A DNA stretch of 64,000 nucleotides from Maribacter sp. 4G9 (GTDB taxonomy: Bacteria; Bacteroidota; Bacteroidia; Flavobacteriales; Flavobacteriaceae): the NCBI RefSeq assembly GCF_002742265.1, contig NZ_MDGL01000032.1, forward strand, positions 85,361 through 149,360, given 5' to 3'. This document shows, piece after piece, positions 9,307 through 17,228 of this stretch. A model generated the notes under the pieces. It had not been told where the DNA came from. It was given only the letters and a program-made list of their open reading frames with translations, and did no database searches. Both the position numbers and the translations under genes were made by a program. Position 1 is the first letter of the stretch; each line of letters begins with the position of its first letter.

Positions 9307-10135
9307 CTAGTGTATCTTTAAGGAAGTCATGGAAAGTGATCCTCCTAAAGGCGCATCATTAAAAAAGGAGACATCTTCGTTTTTCTCTTTAAGCGCGATT
9401 GCATAAAGTAAAGGAAGGTAGTGTTCAGGTGTAGGTATGGCCAAATCGAATGCCTTTCCTTGTGACCTGAAGTCTATTAAAGACGAATGGTTATTCTCCA
9501 AAATAAAGGTTTTCATCTTTTCATTGGCTTCGTTGGCCCAATCGTAACCATATGGTTCTCCATTTACTTTGTCCCATGCCACCATTCTCAAGTTGTGGAC
9601 CATATTACCGCTGCCCACTATTAAAATCCCTTTGTTTCTTAAAGCAGCCAACTCCAGCGCAAGTTCATAATGGTACAAAGGAGGTTTGGTATAGTCGATA
9701 CTCATTTGAATAATAGGGACATCGGCAATAGGATAAAGATGTTTTACGACGCTCCATGAACCATGGTCCAAGCCCCATTGATAATCCAAACCCACATCCG
9801 TTTTGGTAATTAGGTCCTTGGTAGTTTTTGCCAATTCCGGACTTCCGGGAGCAGGATATTGCACATCGTACAGCGCCCGTGGAAAACCCCCAAAGTCATG
9901 AATAGTTTTGTGGATGCTCCATGGCTGTAACATAAGTTCCTTTGGTCTCCCAATGTGCCGAAATGCAAAGAATGGCATTGGGTCTTTCCAACTCTTCTCC
10001 TAGATTCCTGAAACCTTTGACAAATTCATTGTCGGCAATGGCGTTCATGGGGCTACCATGTCCTAAGAACAACACGGGCATTTTGCCTGTATTGTCCATA
10101 TAGGTGTTCATTTTGTGTAAGTCTCTTAAATTCAT
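9307..10135 (-). pseudogene. LigB/YgiD-type extradiol dioxygenase, frameshifted
   Basis: Two overlapping reading frames together encode one protein of about 275 residues in the 4,5-DOPA extradiol dioxygenase family. The first frame (start 10135) holds LFLGHGSPMNAI and CISAHWETKG with two metal-binding histidines, and stops at 9896-9898. The second resumes at TIHDFGGFPRALYDVQ and runs to 9307, with GSGNMVHNLR. Reading through requires removing one base from the AAAA run (TTTT on the plus strand, 9906-9909), which restores EHPQTIHDFGG. The gene is therefore either recently inactivated or carries a homopolymer sequencing error. The rest of the frame is well conserved, which favours a recent event. 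Confidence 0.85.
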
Positions 10136-10144
10136 ACTTACACG

Positions 10145-11335
10145 TTATCGTATGGGAATAAACCTAACTACTTCTTCTACCATATATGCCGATTCCCTAG
10201 GCTCCAAACAAATAAAACCATCGGCACGGGACAAACTCGTTAAATCGCCGGAGCCATTCTCCACCACTGGGGTAACCTGTAGGCAGCTGTCCTGCCAATG
10301 GGTACTTACTTGAATAAATCGGGTCAAGGGTGGTTTAATGTCCAGTTCAACCGTCAATTTGGCAAATTGATTTTCCACTGTGATTCCCCAGGAATTAAAA
10401 AGCCACGGCAAAAAATAAAAATGATAATTGGCAAAGGTCGAAACCGGATTCCCCGGAAAGGAAAAAATTACGGTTTTCGATTCCTTATGAACTCCGAACC
10501 AAAAGGGTTTCCCGGGCCGTTGCGCCACCCGATGAAATATTTTCTCAACGCCCATCGCATCCATTATTTCGGGAATAAAATCAAATTTCCCTTTGGAAAC
10601 CCCTCCACTCAACAACAACACATCGTTTTCATGTAAGGCCGATGAAAGTCCTTGCTCGATACTTTTTTTATCGTCCAAAAGATGTAAAGAACTCCCCTTG
10701 ATTCCTAAATGGGACAAGGCGGACAACATGGTCAAACTATTTGATTTTCTTATCTGATGGGATTCTGGAGTCACATCAACATCCACCAATTCATTTCCTG
10801 TAGCGATACTGCAAACTTTGGGTACTTTCTTGACCAGTACCATTGGCTTTCCCACGGAGGCCATGACGCCTATTTCCGCGGGGGTTATTCTGGTTCCTGC
10901 CGACAAAATTTGGGCTCCCTTGCTTTCGTCGCTTCCTTTGTAATGGATATTCTGACCTTTGGTTACAGATTCATTAATGGTCACAACGCCATCCTCAATG
11001 GTCAGATGCTCATACATAATAACCGTATCCGTATTTTTTGGCAATACGGCACCCGTCATTACCTCGATACAACTGGAATTATCCTCCAGTGCAAGTTGGG
11101 CCATCCCTGCGCTGGCAACATCCTCAATCCGAATCTTTTGCACCTTTCCCATAACGGCATCGAACTGTATGGCAATACCATCTTTGGTCACGCGGTGAAA
11201 CGGAGGAAAATCCCTATCGGCATAGATAGGTTCGTCCAAATACCTGCCCATGCTATCCAAAAGCGGTACCCGTTCATTACCTAAATCCAGCGGATATTCT
11301 AAAACTTTTTGTAATGCTTCCTTAAATGTGATCAC
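10145..11335 (-). CDS. moeA: Molybdopterin molybdenumtransferase MoeA
   Basis: Inserts molybdate into adenylylated molybdopterin, the last common step of Moco synthesis. The 396-residue protein has the MoeA domains in order: the N-terminal dimerisation region (DFPPFHRVTKDG), the MogA-like catalytic domain with LLSGGVSKGKFD and HRVAQRPGKPFWFG, then VIFSFPGNPVSTF and a C-terminal beta domain. The start is a GTG at 11335; no better upstream start exists because the heptamer array begins just beyond. It is the last gene of the leftward Moco operon, separated from tauE by 275 bp. No moaB or mogA adenylyltransferase is seen in this window, so the adenylylation step must be encoded elsewhere. Confidence 0.95.
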   Translation of the reverse strand: MITFKEALQKVLEYPLDLGNERVPLLDSMGRYLDEPIYADRDFPPFHRVTKDGIAIQFDAVMGKVQKIRIEDVASAGMAQLALEDNSSCIEVMTGAVLPKNTDTVIMYEHLTIEDGVVTINESVTKGQNIHYKGSDESKGAQILSAGTRITPAEIGVMASVGKPMVLVKKVPKVCSIATGNELVDVDVTPESHQIRKSNSLTMLSALSHLGIKGSSLHLLDDKKSIEQGLSSALHENDVLLLSGGVSKGKFDFIPEIMDAMGVEKIFHRVAQRPGKPFWFGVHKESKTVIFSFPGNPVSTFANYHFYFLPWLFNSWGITVENQFAKLTVELDIKPPLTRFIQVSTHWQDSCLQVTPVVENGSGDLTSLSRADGFICLEPRESAYMVEEVVRFIPIR

Positions 11336-11363
11336 AGTTTTATCGTTGTTGGTTAAAGAAAAA

Positions 11364-11608
11364 ACTTTTCATTCACCACTTTTCACTTTTAACTCTTAAC
11401 TCTTCACTTTTCACAGTTCACGGTTGGCTATTTAATTACCTCCCTGCACTTTAAGCTTTAAGCTTTGAACTCTGCTCTTTGAACTCTACATGCCGCACTT
11501 TGAACTCTGCATGCTTCACTTTAATTTTCACTTTTCACTTTTCACTTTTCACTTTTCACTTTTCACTTATAACTTTTAACTCTGAACTCTAAACTCTGAA
11601 CTCTGAAC
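11364..11608. repeat. Array of 35 in-phase degenerate heptamers
   Basis: The whole 245 nt can be divided into 35 consecutive 7-nt units without a phase break. The right end has six perfect TTTTCAC units (11525-11566), then TTATAAC, TTTTAAC, TCTGAAC, TCTAAAC, TCTGAAC, TCTGAAC (to 11608). The middle (11448-11524) alternates ACTTTAA, GCTTTGA and ACTCTGC types. The left block (11364-11419) uses ACTTTTC, ACTTTTA and ACTCTTC types. Only about three units near 11427-11447 are too divergent to recognise. The array ends 2 nt from the tauE stop codon and lies upstream of moeA. Confidence 0.9.
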
Positions 11609-11610
11609 TA

Positions 11611-12387
11611 TCAAAACACTCCCAATCCATTCACCAACAATACCCGTACACCCACAATCATTACCAAAAGTGCCGTCACACGCTTTATTCCCTTGGCAGA
11701 AAAACGCTTTAAACTGATGCGGATTCCCAACTGTCCACCTAACAGCACCACAATGGCTAAGCAGAGCGTCTCAAACCACGGAAGTGACAAGGAACCACTT
11801 GTTACCAATCCCAAAAGTCCCGATACAGAATTGACCAAAATAAAGAAACTTGCCAAGGCTGCAATCTTTATAGCCTTGTCCCATCGTAAATGATTTAAAA
11901 TCGGTGCTAGAAAAATTCCACCACCAATACCCACCAAACCGGATAAGAAACCAATGCCCGCTCCTAAAAAATAACTTAAATAATTTGGATATTTTTTGGT
12001 CTCCGGTACCGACTTTGCCCATTTGAATGTTTGAATTGCCAAAAATATAGCCGATAAAATCAGGGAAATACCTAGGATAATAAAAAATATTTCCTCCTTT
12101 AATCGGAAAGAGGCCCCCAGAAAAGCCAGCGGTATACTGGAAATGATAAAAGTGAGAAAATCCTTCAATTTCGCATGTCCGTTCTTAAAATAGAGATAGG
12201 TACTTCCTGAAACAACGACCAAGTTACAAATAAGGGCTATGGAGCGAATGGTAAAAAAACTACCTAAAAAAAGGGTCAACAAGGCAAGATAACTGGAGCC
12301 TCCCCCAAAACCCACGGAAGAATACAACATAGCTACTATGAAAAAACCCAAACATAGGAAAATTAGCTGCTCAATAGGTATTTGCAT
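11611..12387 (-). CDS. TauE/SafE family anion exporter
   Basis: This 258-residue polytopic membrane protein has about eight hydrophobic segments. The two family signatures are present: SSVGFGGGSSYLALLTLFLG near residues 24-43, and its internal repeat LVGIGGGIFLAPIL in the second half. TauE/SafE proteins move sulfite, sulfoacetate or related anions across the inner membrane. Its start overlaps the end of moeB by 17 nt, so it is translated as part of the Moco operon. That suggests handling of a sulfur oxyanion (for example product of a sulfite-type molybdoenzyme) or of another anion linked to the pathway; the substrate is inference. Confidence 0.85.
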   Translation of the reverse strand: MQIPIEQLIFLCLGFFIVAMLYSSVGFGGGSSYLALLTLFLGSFFTIRSIALICNLVVVSGSTYLYFKNGHAKLKDFLTFIISSIPLAFLGASFRLKEEIFFIILGISLILSAIFLAIQTFKWAKSVPETKKYPNYLSYFLGAGIGFLSGLVGIGGGIFLAPILNHLRWDKAIKIAALASFFILVNSVSGLLGLVTSGSLSLPWFETLCLAIVVLLGGQLGIRISLKRFSAKGIKRVTALLVMIVGVRVLLVNGLGVF

Positions 12388-13441
12388 AGGTATTTAGTTG
12401 GTTCATACCGCCAGCAACGTTGATAAATTTTCTGTCCGGAAAAAGTTCTTGAAGCATCAAAACCGCTCTTTTACTTCGGATACCGGATTGGCAAATAACG
12501 TAGATTGGATTTTCCCTTGCTAGTTCGCCCACTCTATTTTCCAACGTGTCCAGAGGAATATTTTTGGCACCTTTAATATGGTTTCTTTGGAATTCTTGCT
12601 CGGTCCGAACGTCTAAAAGCGACACTTTTTTATCCCTTAACAAGTTTTGAATTCCGATGGCCTCCATGGATTCCATTACCACCTCGCAATCAAAATCATA
12701 GGAATCCTGTAACTCCCTCAATATAAGATTTTCAGAATTTAATCTAAATTTCATACGTTCCATGCGCTGCGAGAGCGTATCATATAATAACAATGTTCCC
12801 GATAGCACACCATCCAATCCGCATACAACCTTAATAACTTCCAAGGCCTGCAAATTTCCTATAATACCTGGAAGTATACCCAATACTCCATGTTCAATAC
12901 AATTGGGAACCTCATCTGCTTTTGGCATCTTGGGAAACAAACATCGATACGTGGGTCCGTTTTTATAGTTAAATACACTTACCTGTCCCTCAAAACCGTG
13001 CAAGGCCCCGTAAACAAATGGCTTTTTTAGAATGACACAAGCATCGTTTATCAGATACCGCGTAGGAAAATTGTCCGTTGCATCTACTACTACATCATAG
13101 TTTTGTATAATTCCTAAAGCATTTCCAGGGTTCAGATAGGTGTTGTAGACATGAACTATTGTGGATGTATTCTGTGCCAACAATTGCTGCTTGGCCATCT
13201 CCACTTTTGGCTTATCTACCATTACTTCCGTATAAAGCACCTGTCTGTGTAAATTGGACATGGAAACAACATCGGCATCTACAATTCCTAGAGTTCCTAC
13301 TCCCATGGCATTGAGATAGGTCATGACGGGCACACCCAGTCCACCAGCCCCTACGACCAGGACTTTCGCCTTGCCCAAGGTATTTTGGCCCTTTTGGCCA
13401 AAACCGGGCAAAATGGTCTGCCTATGGTACCTATCTTCCAT
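12371..13441 (-). CDS. moeB: MoeB/ThiF-type adenylyltransferase fused to a rhodanese domain
   Basis: Activates the C-terminal Gly-Gly of MoaD by adenylylation; the rhodanese domain can deliver sulfur. Residues 1 to about 240 form the E1-like domain with nucleotide motif VVGAGGLGVPVMTYL and NLHRQVLY. Residues 255-356 form the rhodanese domain with active-site loop VICQSGIRSKRA. MoeB usually has two CxxC zinc pairs. Here the first reads TYRC, with Thr in place of Cys, and no second pair is visible, so the zinc site seems to be lost. The ATG overlaps the mobA stop codon by one base (TGATG), indicating translational coupling. Confidence 0.9.
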   Translation of the reverse strand: MEDRYHRQTILPGFGQKGQNTLGKAKVLVVGAGGLGVPVMTYLNAMGVGTLGIVDADVVSMSNLHRQVLYTEVMVDKPKVEMAKQQLLAQNTSTIVHVYNTYLNPGNALGIIQNYDVVVDATDNFPTRYLINDACVILKKPFVYGALHGFEGQVSVFNYKNGPTYRCLFPKMPKADEVPNCIEHGVLGILPGIIGNLQALEVIKVVCGLDGVLSGTLLLYDTLSQRMERMKFRLNSENLILRELQDSYDFDCEVVMESMEAIGIQNLLRDKKVSLLDVRTEQEFQRNHIKGAKNIPLDTLENRVGELARENPIYVICQSGIRSKRAVLMLQELFPDRKFINVAGGMNQLNTYANTY

Positions 13442-14034
13442 CAGGACTCCAATTTTTGCAGGGCTTCCTTATATTCCTCTTGGGAATTGGCATTCAATAA
13501 AACTTGCGGGGTTTTAGGGAATACCAGGGAAACGTCGTTATTAATAAGAAACTTACGGGGACAGGTACCATTACCCGCCTCAAGGTAAGCGATTGAAGTT
13601 TTTAAGGCCTGAGGCTCCCAAATGGCACATAAAGGCTCAGGAAGCGGATTGTCCCTGTTTGCAAAGGCAGTAGCCATTTTTTGCGTATTGCGCTGAGCGA
13701 TCAATTCCTTCAAGGAGGCCTCGTCTAATAAGGGAAGGTCACAGGCCAATACTAGCCAGGCAACATCTGGATATTTCCTATATGCCGAAAGCAATCCATT
13801 GTAAGGACCTCTAAATTCATTCCGGTCCAAAATGGTTTTGAAGCTAGATGCTATTTCTTCATCTTGGTCTTGGCGAACACTCAAAAAGGTTTTATCGCAC
13901 AGGGTATCCAAAAGGTGGTATAAATGTTCCCTTTGTGGAACACCGTGATATGAAATCAGCCCCTTGTCTTGACCCATTCGTGTGCTTTTACCTCCGGAAA
14001 GCACCAATCCATACAATCTATCTTTCGTAGTCAT
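13441..14034 (-). CDS. mobA: Molybdenum cofactor guanylyltransferase MobA
   Basis: Attaches GMP to Mo-molybdopterin to make the bis-MGD type cofactor used by DMSO-reductase family enzymes. The nucleotide-binding signature LVLSGGKSTRMGQDKGLISY lies at the N-terminus, and VLACDLPLLDE gives the metal-binding Asp. The ATG at 14034 (MTTKDRLYG) is chosen because homology begins there; an upstream in-frame start at 14079 would extend deep into moaC. Even so it overlaps moaC by 17 nt. About 197 residues, normal for the family. Presence of MobA implies a bis-MGD enzyme elsewhere in the genome. Confidence 0.9.
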   Translation of the reverse strand: MTTKDRLYGLVLSGGKSTRMGQDKGLISYHGVPQREHLYHLLDTLCDKTFLSVRQDQDEEIASSFKTILDRNEFRGPYNGLLSAYRKYPDVAWLVLACDLPLLDEASLKELIAQRNTQKMATAFANRDNPLPEPLCAIWEPQALKTSIAYLEAGNGTCPRKFLINNDVSLVFPKTPQVLLNANSQEEYKEALQKLES

Positions 14035-14491
14035 TTTTTCCTCCAGATTTTCTTTCCAACTGCACCGTTGTAATGACAATATCCTGGGAGAGCGCCTTGC
14101 ACATATCGTAAATGGTGAGTGCCGCTACGGAAACTCCGGTAAGTGCCTCCATTTCCACACCGGTCTTTCCGTTACATTTTACCGTGCAGGTGATATGAAA
14201 TTGATTTTCACCGGGAACGATGTCCACATCTATTTTTGTCAAATTGATTTGATGGCACAACGGAATCAGTTCCGATGTTCTTTTCACACCTTGTATCCCT
14301 GCAATTACCGCTGTTTGCACGATACTTCCCTTTTTACCCAGGAAATCCTTATCGGACAATACTTGAAACACTTCCGACGGAAATAGTACCCGCCCGGACG
14401 CAACGGCAATTCTTGAAGTCTCCTTTTTTTCAGAAACATCCACCATGACAGCATTGCCAGATTCATTGATATGTGATAATTTTTTCTCCAT
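14018..14491 (-). CDS. moaC: Cyclic pyranopterin monophosphate synthase MoaC
   Basis: Converts 3',8-cyclo-GTP made by MoaA into cyclic pyranopterin monophosphate. The 157-residue protein matches full-length MoaC: MVDVSEKKETSRIAVASG at 16-33, the LIPLCHQINLT motif and the C-terminal EALTGVSVAALTIYDMCKA block with the active-site Asp, then a Lys-rich end. It starts 4 nt after the moaA stop codon, in the same operon, and its end overlaps mobA. Confidence 0.95.
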   Translation of the reverse strand: MEKKLSHINESGNAVMVDVSEKKETSRIAVASGRVLFPSEVFQVLSDKDFLGKKGSIVQTAVIAGIQGVKRTSELIPLCHQINLTKIDVDIVPGENQFHITCTVKCNGKTGVEMEALTGVSVAALTIYDMCKALSQDIVITTVQLERKSGGKNDYER

Positions 14492-14495
14492 TTTT

Positions 14496-15479
14496 TTATC
14501 CTCCGATGGATGTCATGGAATTTGAAAAAACGTTGGCATATTTTTCTTGTGCCTCGAAACCGGTTTTGGCCCTGCTCCCAACTGCTTTTAAAACCTCTTC
14601 CTTAACTTTATTTTCTGAATCTTCCCCTCGCATAATATCCCTTAGGTTCGCACTGGGTTTTCCATACAAACAGGTAATTACGTCGCCTGTGGCAGATACC
14701 CTTAACCTGTTACAGGTTCCACAAAAAGTTCTGCTAAAGGAGGGTATGACCCCAAAGGTTCCAAGGTGCCCCGGAATTTTATAATTTATGGACGTAGATG
14801 TCTTTGGTGACTCCAGTTTATAATAGTCAGGATGTTCAGACTTGATATGGTCGAGAATGCGCTTGTAGTCCCAAGCAATTTTTTGAAACGTTTTTGATCC
14901 TCCATTAAAAGGCATTTCTTCTAAAAACCGAACGGATACCGGATAATGCTTAGCCAATTCCAAAATGGGTAGAATGTCCTGCGTGTTCTGTCCGTCCAAA
15001 GCAATGAAATTGATACGTACGTTGAAACCTTCGCTGATCAATCGAATCAGGATGTTATGCACAGTATCGTATTGGTTCCTTCGGGTTATTCGTTCAAAGG
15101 TTTCCCTATGTATCGCATCCAGACTTACGTTAATATTCTTTATCCCCATTGATTTTAGCTCATCAATGTAGGGTCCAATCAAGGTAGCGTTGGTGGTAAC
15201 TGATATGTCCTTCAAACCATCAAGTCTGTAAAGGTGCCTGAGCAATTCCATCAAATCCTTTCGAACGAAAGGTTCGCCCCCCGTAATTCTAATCTTATCG
15301 ATTCCCTGCCCCACCAAAATAGTACTTAAGGTTTTCAATTCTTCAATGGTGAGCAGTTTATCGTTTTTCGCAAAGTTGATCCCTTCGGCGGGCATACAAT
15401 AATTACATCGAAGATTACATCGATCCGTAACGGCAAGTCTTAGGTAATTAATTTTTCTATTATGATTGTCTATCAACAT
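14496..15479 (-). CDS. moaA: GTP 3',8-cyclase MoaA (radical SAM)
   Basis: First enzyme of Moco synthesis. The N-terminal [4Fe-4S] site for S-adenosylmethionine is RCNLRCNYCMP; the GTP-side cluster near the C-terminus is in FCGTCNRLRVSATGDVITC. The protein ends in SIGG, and the C-terminal Gly-Gly is required for MoaA activity in studied homologues. Length 327 residues is typical. The start ATG at 15479 gives MLIDNHNRKINYLRLAVTDR, which fits the family. A 74-bp gap separates it from moaE upstream. Confidence 0.95.
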   Translation of the reverse strand: MLIDNHNRKINYLRLAVTDRCNLRCNYCMPAEGINFAKNDKLLTIEELKTLSTILVGQGIDKIRITGGEPFVRKDLMELLRHLYRLDGLKDISVTTNATLIGPYIDELKSMGIKNINVSLDAIHRETFERITRRNQYDTVHNILIRLISEGFNVRINFIALDGQNTQDILPILELAKHYPVSVRFLEEMPFNGGSKTFQKIAWDYKRILDHIKSEHPDYYKLESPKTSTSINYKIPGHLGTFGVIPSFSRTFCGTCNRLRVSATGDVITCLYGKPSANLRDIMRGEDSENKVKEEVLKAVGSRAKTGFEAQEKYANVFSNSMTSIGG

Positions 15480-15553
15480 ATTCCTTCAATATAATCTTTA
15501 GTGTTGGCAACTCAAAACGTCATCTAAATCTATCACCTTCCCAGAAGCTCTTT

Positions 15554-15970
15554 TTATGGATGTGCCGAAACCCAGACCGATTTATTTTTGAACATCTCCT
15601 TTTTCCAAATAGGTACTGTTCGCTTTAAGGTGTCTATTAAAAACCGACATGCTTCGAAGGATTCCGACCTATGGGCCGAAGAGGCTCCCACAATTACCAC
15701 GGCATCCTGTACCTCTTTCCTGCCAACGGCATGTTTGATCACCACTTTGTTCAATTTCCATTTCTCCAAGGCCGCATCCGCTAATCTATCCATCTCCTTT
15801 AGGGCCATGGATTCATAGGTCTCAAATTCCAGGGCCACTACCTGTTCATTATTGGTAAACTCCCGCACAGAACCAACAAAAACACAAATGCCACCGCTGT
15901 TGGGGTGGGATAATTCCTGATACACACTATGGGTATCCAGTTCCTGTACTATTTCTATGATCTTATTCAT
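15554..15970 (-). CDS. moaE: Molybdopterin synthase catalytic subunit MoaE
   Basis: Large subunit of molybdopterin synthase, which transfers sulfur from MoaD thiocarboxylate to cyclic pyranopterin. The 138 residues include GGICVFVGSVREFTNNEQV, the LEFETYESMA block, HAVGRKEVQDAVVIVG and a C-terminal VPIWKKEMFKNKSVWV with the catalytic lysine. Its ATG overlaps the moaD stop by one base (TAATG), so the two subunits are coupled for stoichiometric synthesis. Confidence 0.95.
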   Translation of the reverse strand: MNKIIEIVQELDTHSVYQELSHPNSGGICVFVGSVREFTNNEQVVALEFETYESMALKEMDRLADAALEKWKLNKVVIKHAVGRKEVQDAVVIVGASSAHRSESFEACRFLIDTLKRTVPIWKKEMFKNKSVWVSAHP

Positions 15971-16212
15971 TAGCCTCCACTTACTGGCGGAATTATCGCC
16001 ACCTCATCATTGGATTTAAGCTGAACATCATCCTTCGCATATTCACTGTTTACGGCAATTGCCAAAGATGTCAACTTGGAAAATTCGGGATATCTTTTTT
16101 TTAAGGCTTGTTTTAGGTCCGCCACCGAATTAGGGGAATCTTCACCAAAATCCATGATCATTTGGGATTTCCCAACAATATCCTTTGCAATACCAAAAAA
16201 AAGTAGGTCCAT
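15970..16212 (-). CDS. moaD: Molybdopterin synthase sulfur carrier subunit MoaD
   Basis: Ubiquitin-like sulfur carrier of 80 residues. It ends in IPPVSGG, and the terminal Gly-Gly is the site that MoeB adenylylates and that becomes the thiocarboxylate. The beta-grasp start MDLLFFGIAKDIVGKSQMIM is typical. It is the first gene of the Moco operon; a palindrome lies 69-84 nt upstream of its start. Confidence 0.95.
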   Translation of the reverse strand: MDLLFFGIAKDIVGKSQMIMDFGEDSPNSVADLKQALKKRYPEFSKLTSLAIAVNSEYAKDDVQLKSNDEVAIIPPVSGG

Positions 16213-16280
16213 TTTACTCCAATTTACCCTAGGGACTAGCCCAAAATACCTGAACCTCTAAATTACTTATTATTCTGGAA

Positions 16281-16296
16281 GTAACGAATTAGTTAC
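16281..16296. promoter_or_regulatory. GTAAC-N6-GTTAC palindrome upstream of moaD
   Basis: A dyad GTAAC (16281-16285), spacer GAATTA, GTTAC (16292-16296) extends to AAGTAAC/GTTACCT with one mismatch. It sits in the only sizeable gap ahead of the Moco operon. Its size and symmetry are those of a Crp/Fnr-family operator, but no regulator is encoded nearby. Confidence 0.35.
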
Positions 16297-16338
16297 CTCG
16301 CTATTTAACCTTTCATTAGGTTTGAATTATACATGTGA

Positions 16339-17157
16339 TTAGGTTTGCCTCCTACCTTCGACAAAAATAGCTCCTTCGGGCCTTTCGTAAAATTGCTTGT
16401 GTTTGGATTCTTTGCTAAGTTCAACGTTTTCAAAATTGACGGTATTGTTTCTATCCCCTATGACCCTACCTTCATAATCATACCAGGAAATGGATTTTGG
16501 CAATAACAGGTCTTCCACTTTTTGCCAATCGTCATATCGAATCCATTTTATATTATCTGAATCCTCCCCTGTCCTATAAGTTACCGTATATCCCAACCAG
16601 GACATTTGAAAAGTCTCCGGGTCGTAGTGAATGTAGTATTCATCCTTTGGTGATGTTCCAACACCAGCATTGTAGGTTATGCTAATCCCCGGATAGGATT
16701 TTCCATCAAACTCCAGGCTTTCCGTATTGCCATATTGTATGCCTGAATCTCCAAGGACAAAAGGCATTGCATAAAAATAAAACATCAAATTATGATTGAA
16801 TACCGGGTCTCCTTGGTAGGATTTTGATGTATCCTGTATCCAAACCTGGTTCCCGTCAAAGCCCATTTCAATCCCGTCCATGGTAATCCTGTCCCGTCTT
16901 TTGTACAAATCGATACTATGCACTTCCTTGGAATTCCCTTTATCAATATCATAGGATAACGTAGAATACTTTTTCCAGTTTTCATGTCCTCCATGGGCAT
17001 CAAAAACCAGCTTCAAACTAGCCGGGTATTTGTTTTCTTCCGTAGTACTTGTTTCGGGTGTATCCGTTTTGGTTTCCTTTACTAGCTCGTTTTTTGGTGA
17101 TTCCTTACACCCAAAGGCAACAAGTATCAGTAATAAGGGAATTAGTTGTTTTGTCAT
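16339..17157 (-). CDS. DUF6503 family lipoprotein
   Basis: The start at 17157 gives an SPII signal with lipobox VAFGC (Cys17); the upstream in-frame ATG at 17190 would spoil it. The mature protein of about 255 residues has the DUF6503 signature LKLVFDAHGGHENWKKYSTL. It probably adopts an LolA/LolB-like or outer-membrane lipoprotein-sorting-like beta fold, but its role is unknown. It points leftward toward the Moco operon, with a 126-bp gap, so it may or may not be co-transcribed with it. Confidence 0.85.
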   Translation of the reverse strand: MTKQLIPLLLILVAFGCKESPKNELVKETKTDTPETSTTEENKYPASLKLVFDAHGGHENWKKYSTLSYDIDKGNSKEVHSIDLYKRRDRITMDGIEMGFDGNQVWIQDTSKSYQGDPVFNHNLMFYFYAMPFVLGDSGIQYGNTESLEFDGKSYPGISITYNAGVGTSPKDEYYIHYDPETFQMSWLGYTVTYRTGEDSDNIKWIRYDDWQKVEDLLLPKSISWYDYEGRVIGDRNNTVNFENVELSKESKHKQFYERPEGAIFVEGRRQT

Positions 17158-17228
17158 GGTATTTGGTTTTATTTTTATAGGTCGAAACATTCATCAATAG
17201 TTAACATATTCCGTTAAATTTGCTCTAA

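Noticed and set aside
10757..11284. A 175-codon plus-strand open frame inside moeA
   Set aside because: It lies antisense to a clearly conserved moeA, and its translation has no recognisable domain.
11327..11336. TGTGATCACA, a perfect 10-bp palindrome at the moeA start
   Set aside because: It resembles half-sites of a Crp operator, but it includes the GTG start codon and is too short; chance is likely.
11364..11608. Heptamers considered as a CRISPR array
   Set aside because: The unit is only 7 nt, there are no spacers, and no cas genes are nearby.
13982..14386. Long plus-strand frame over moaC and mobA
   Set aside because: Antisense shadow of two conserved genes; no independent support.
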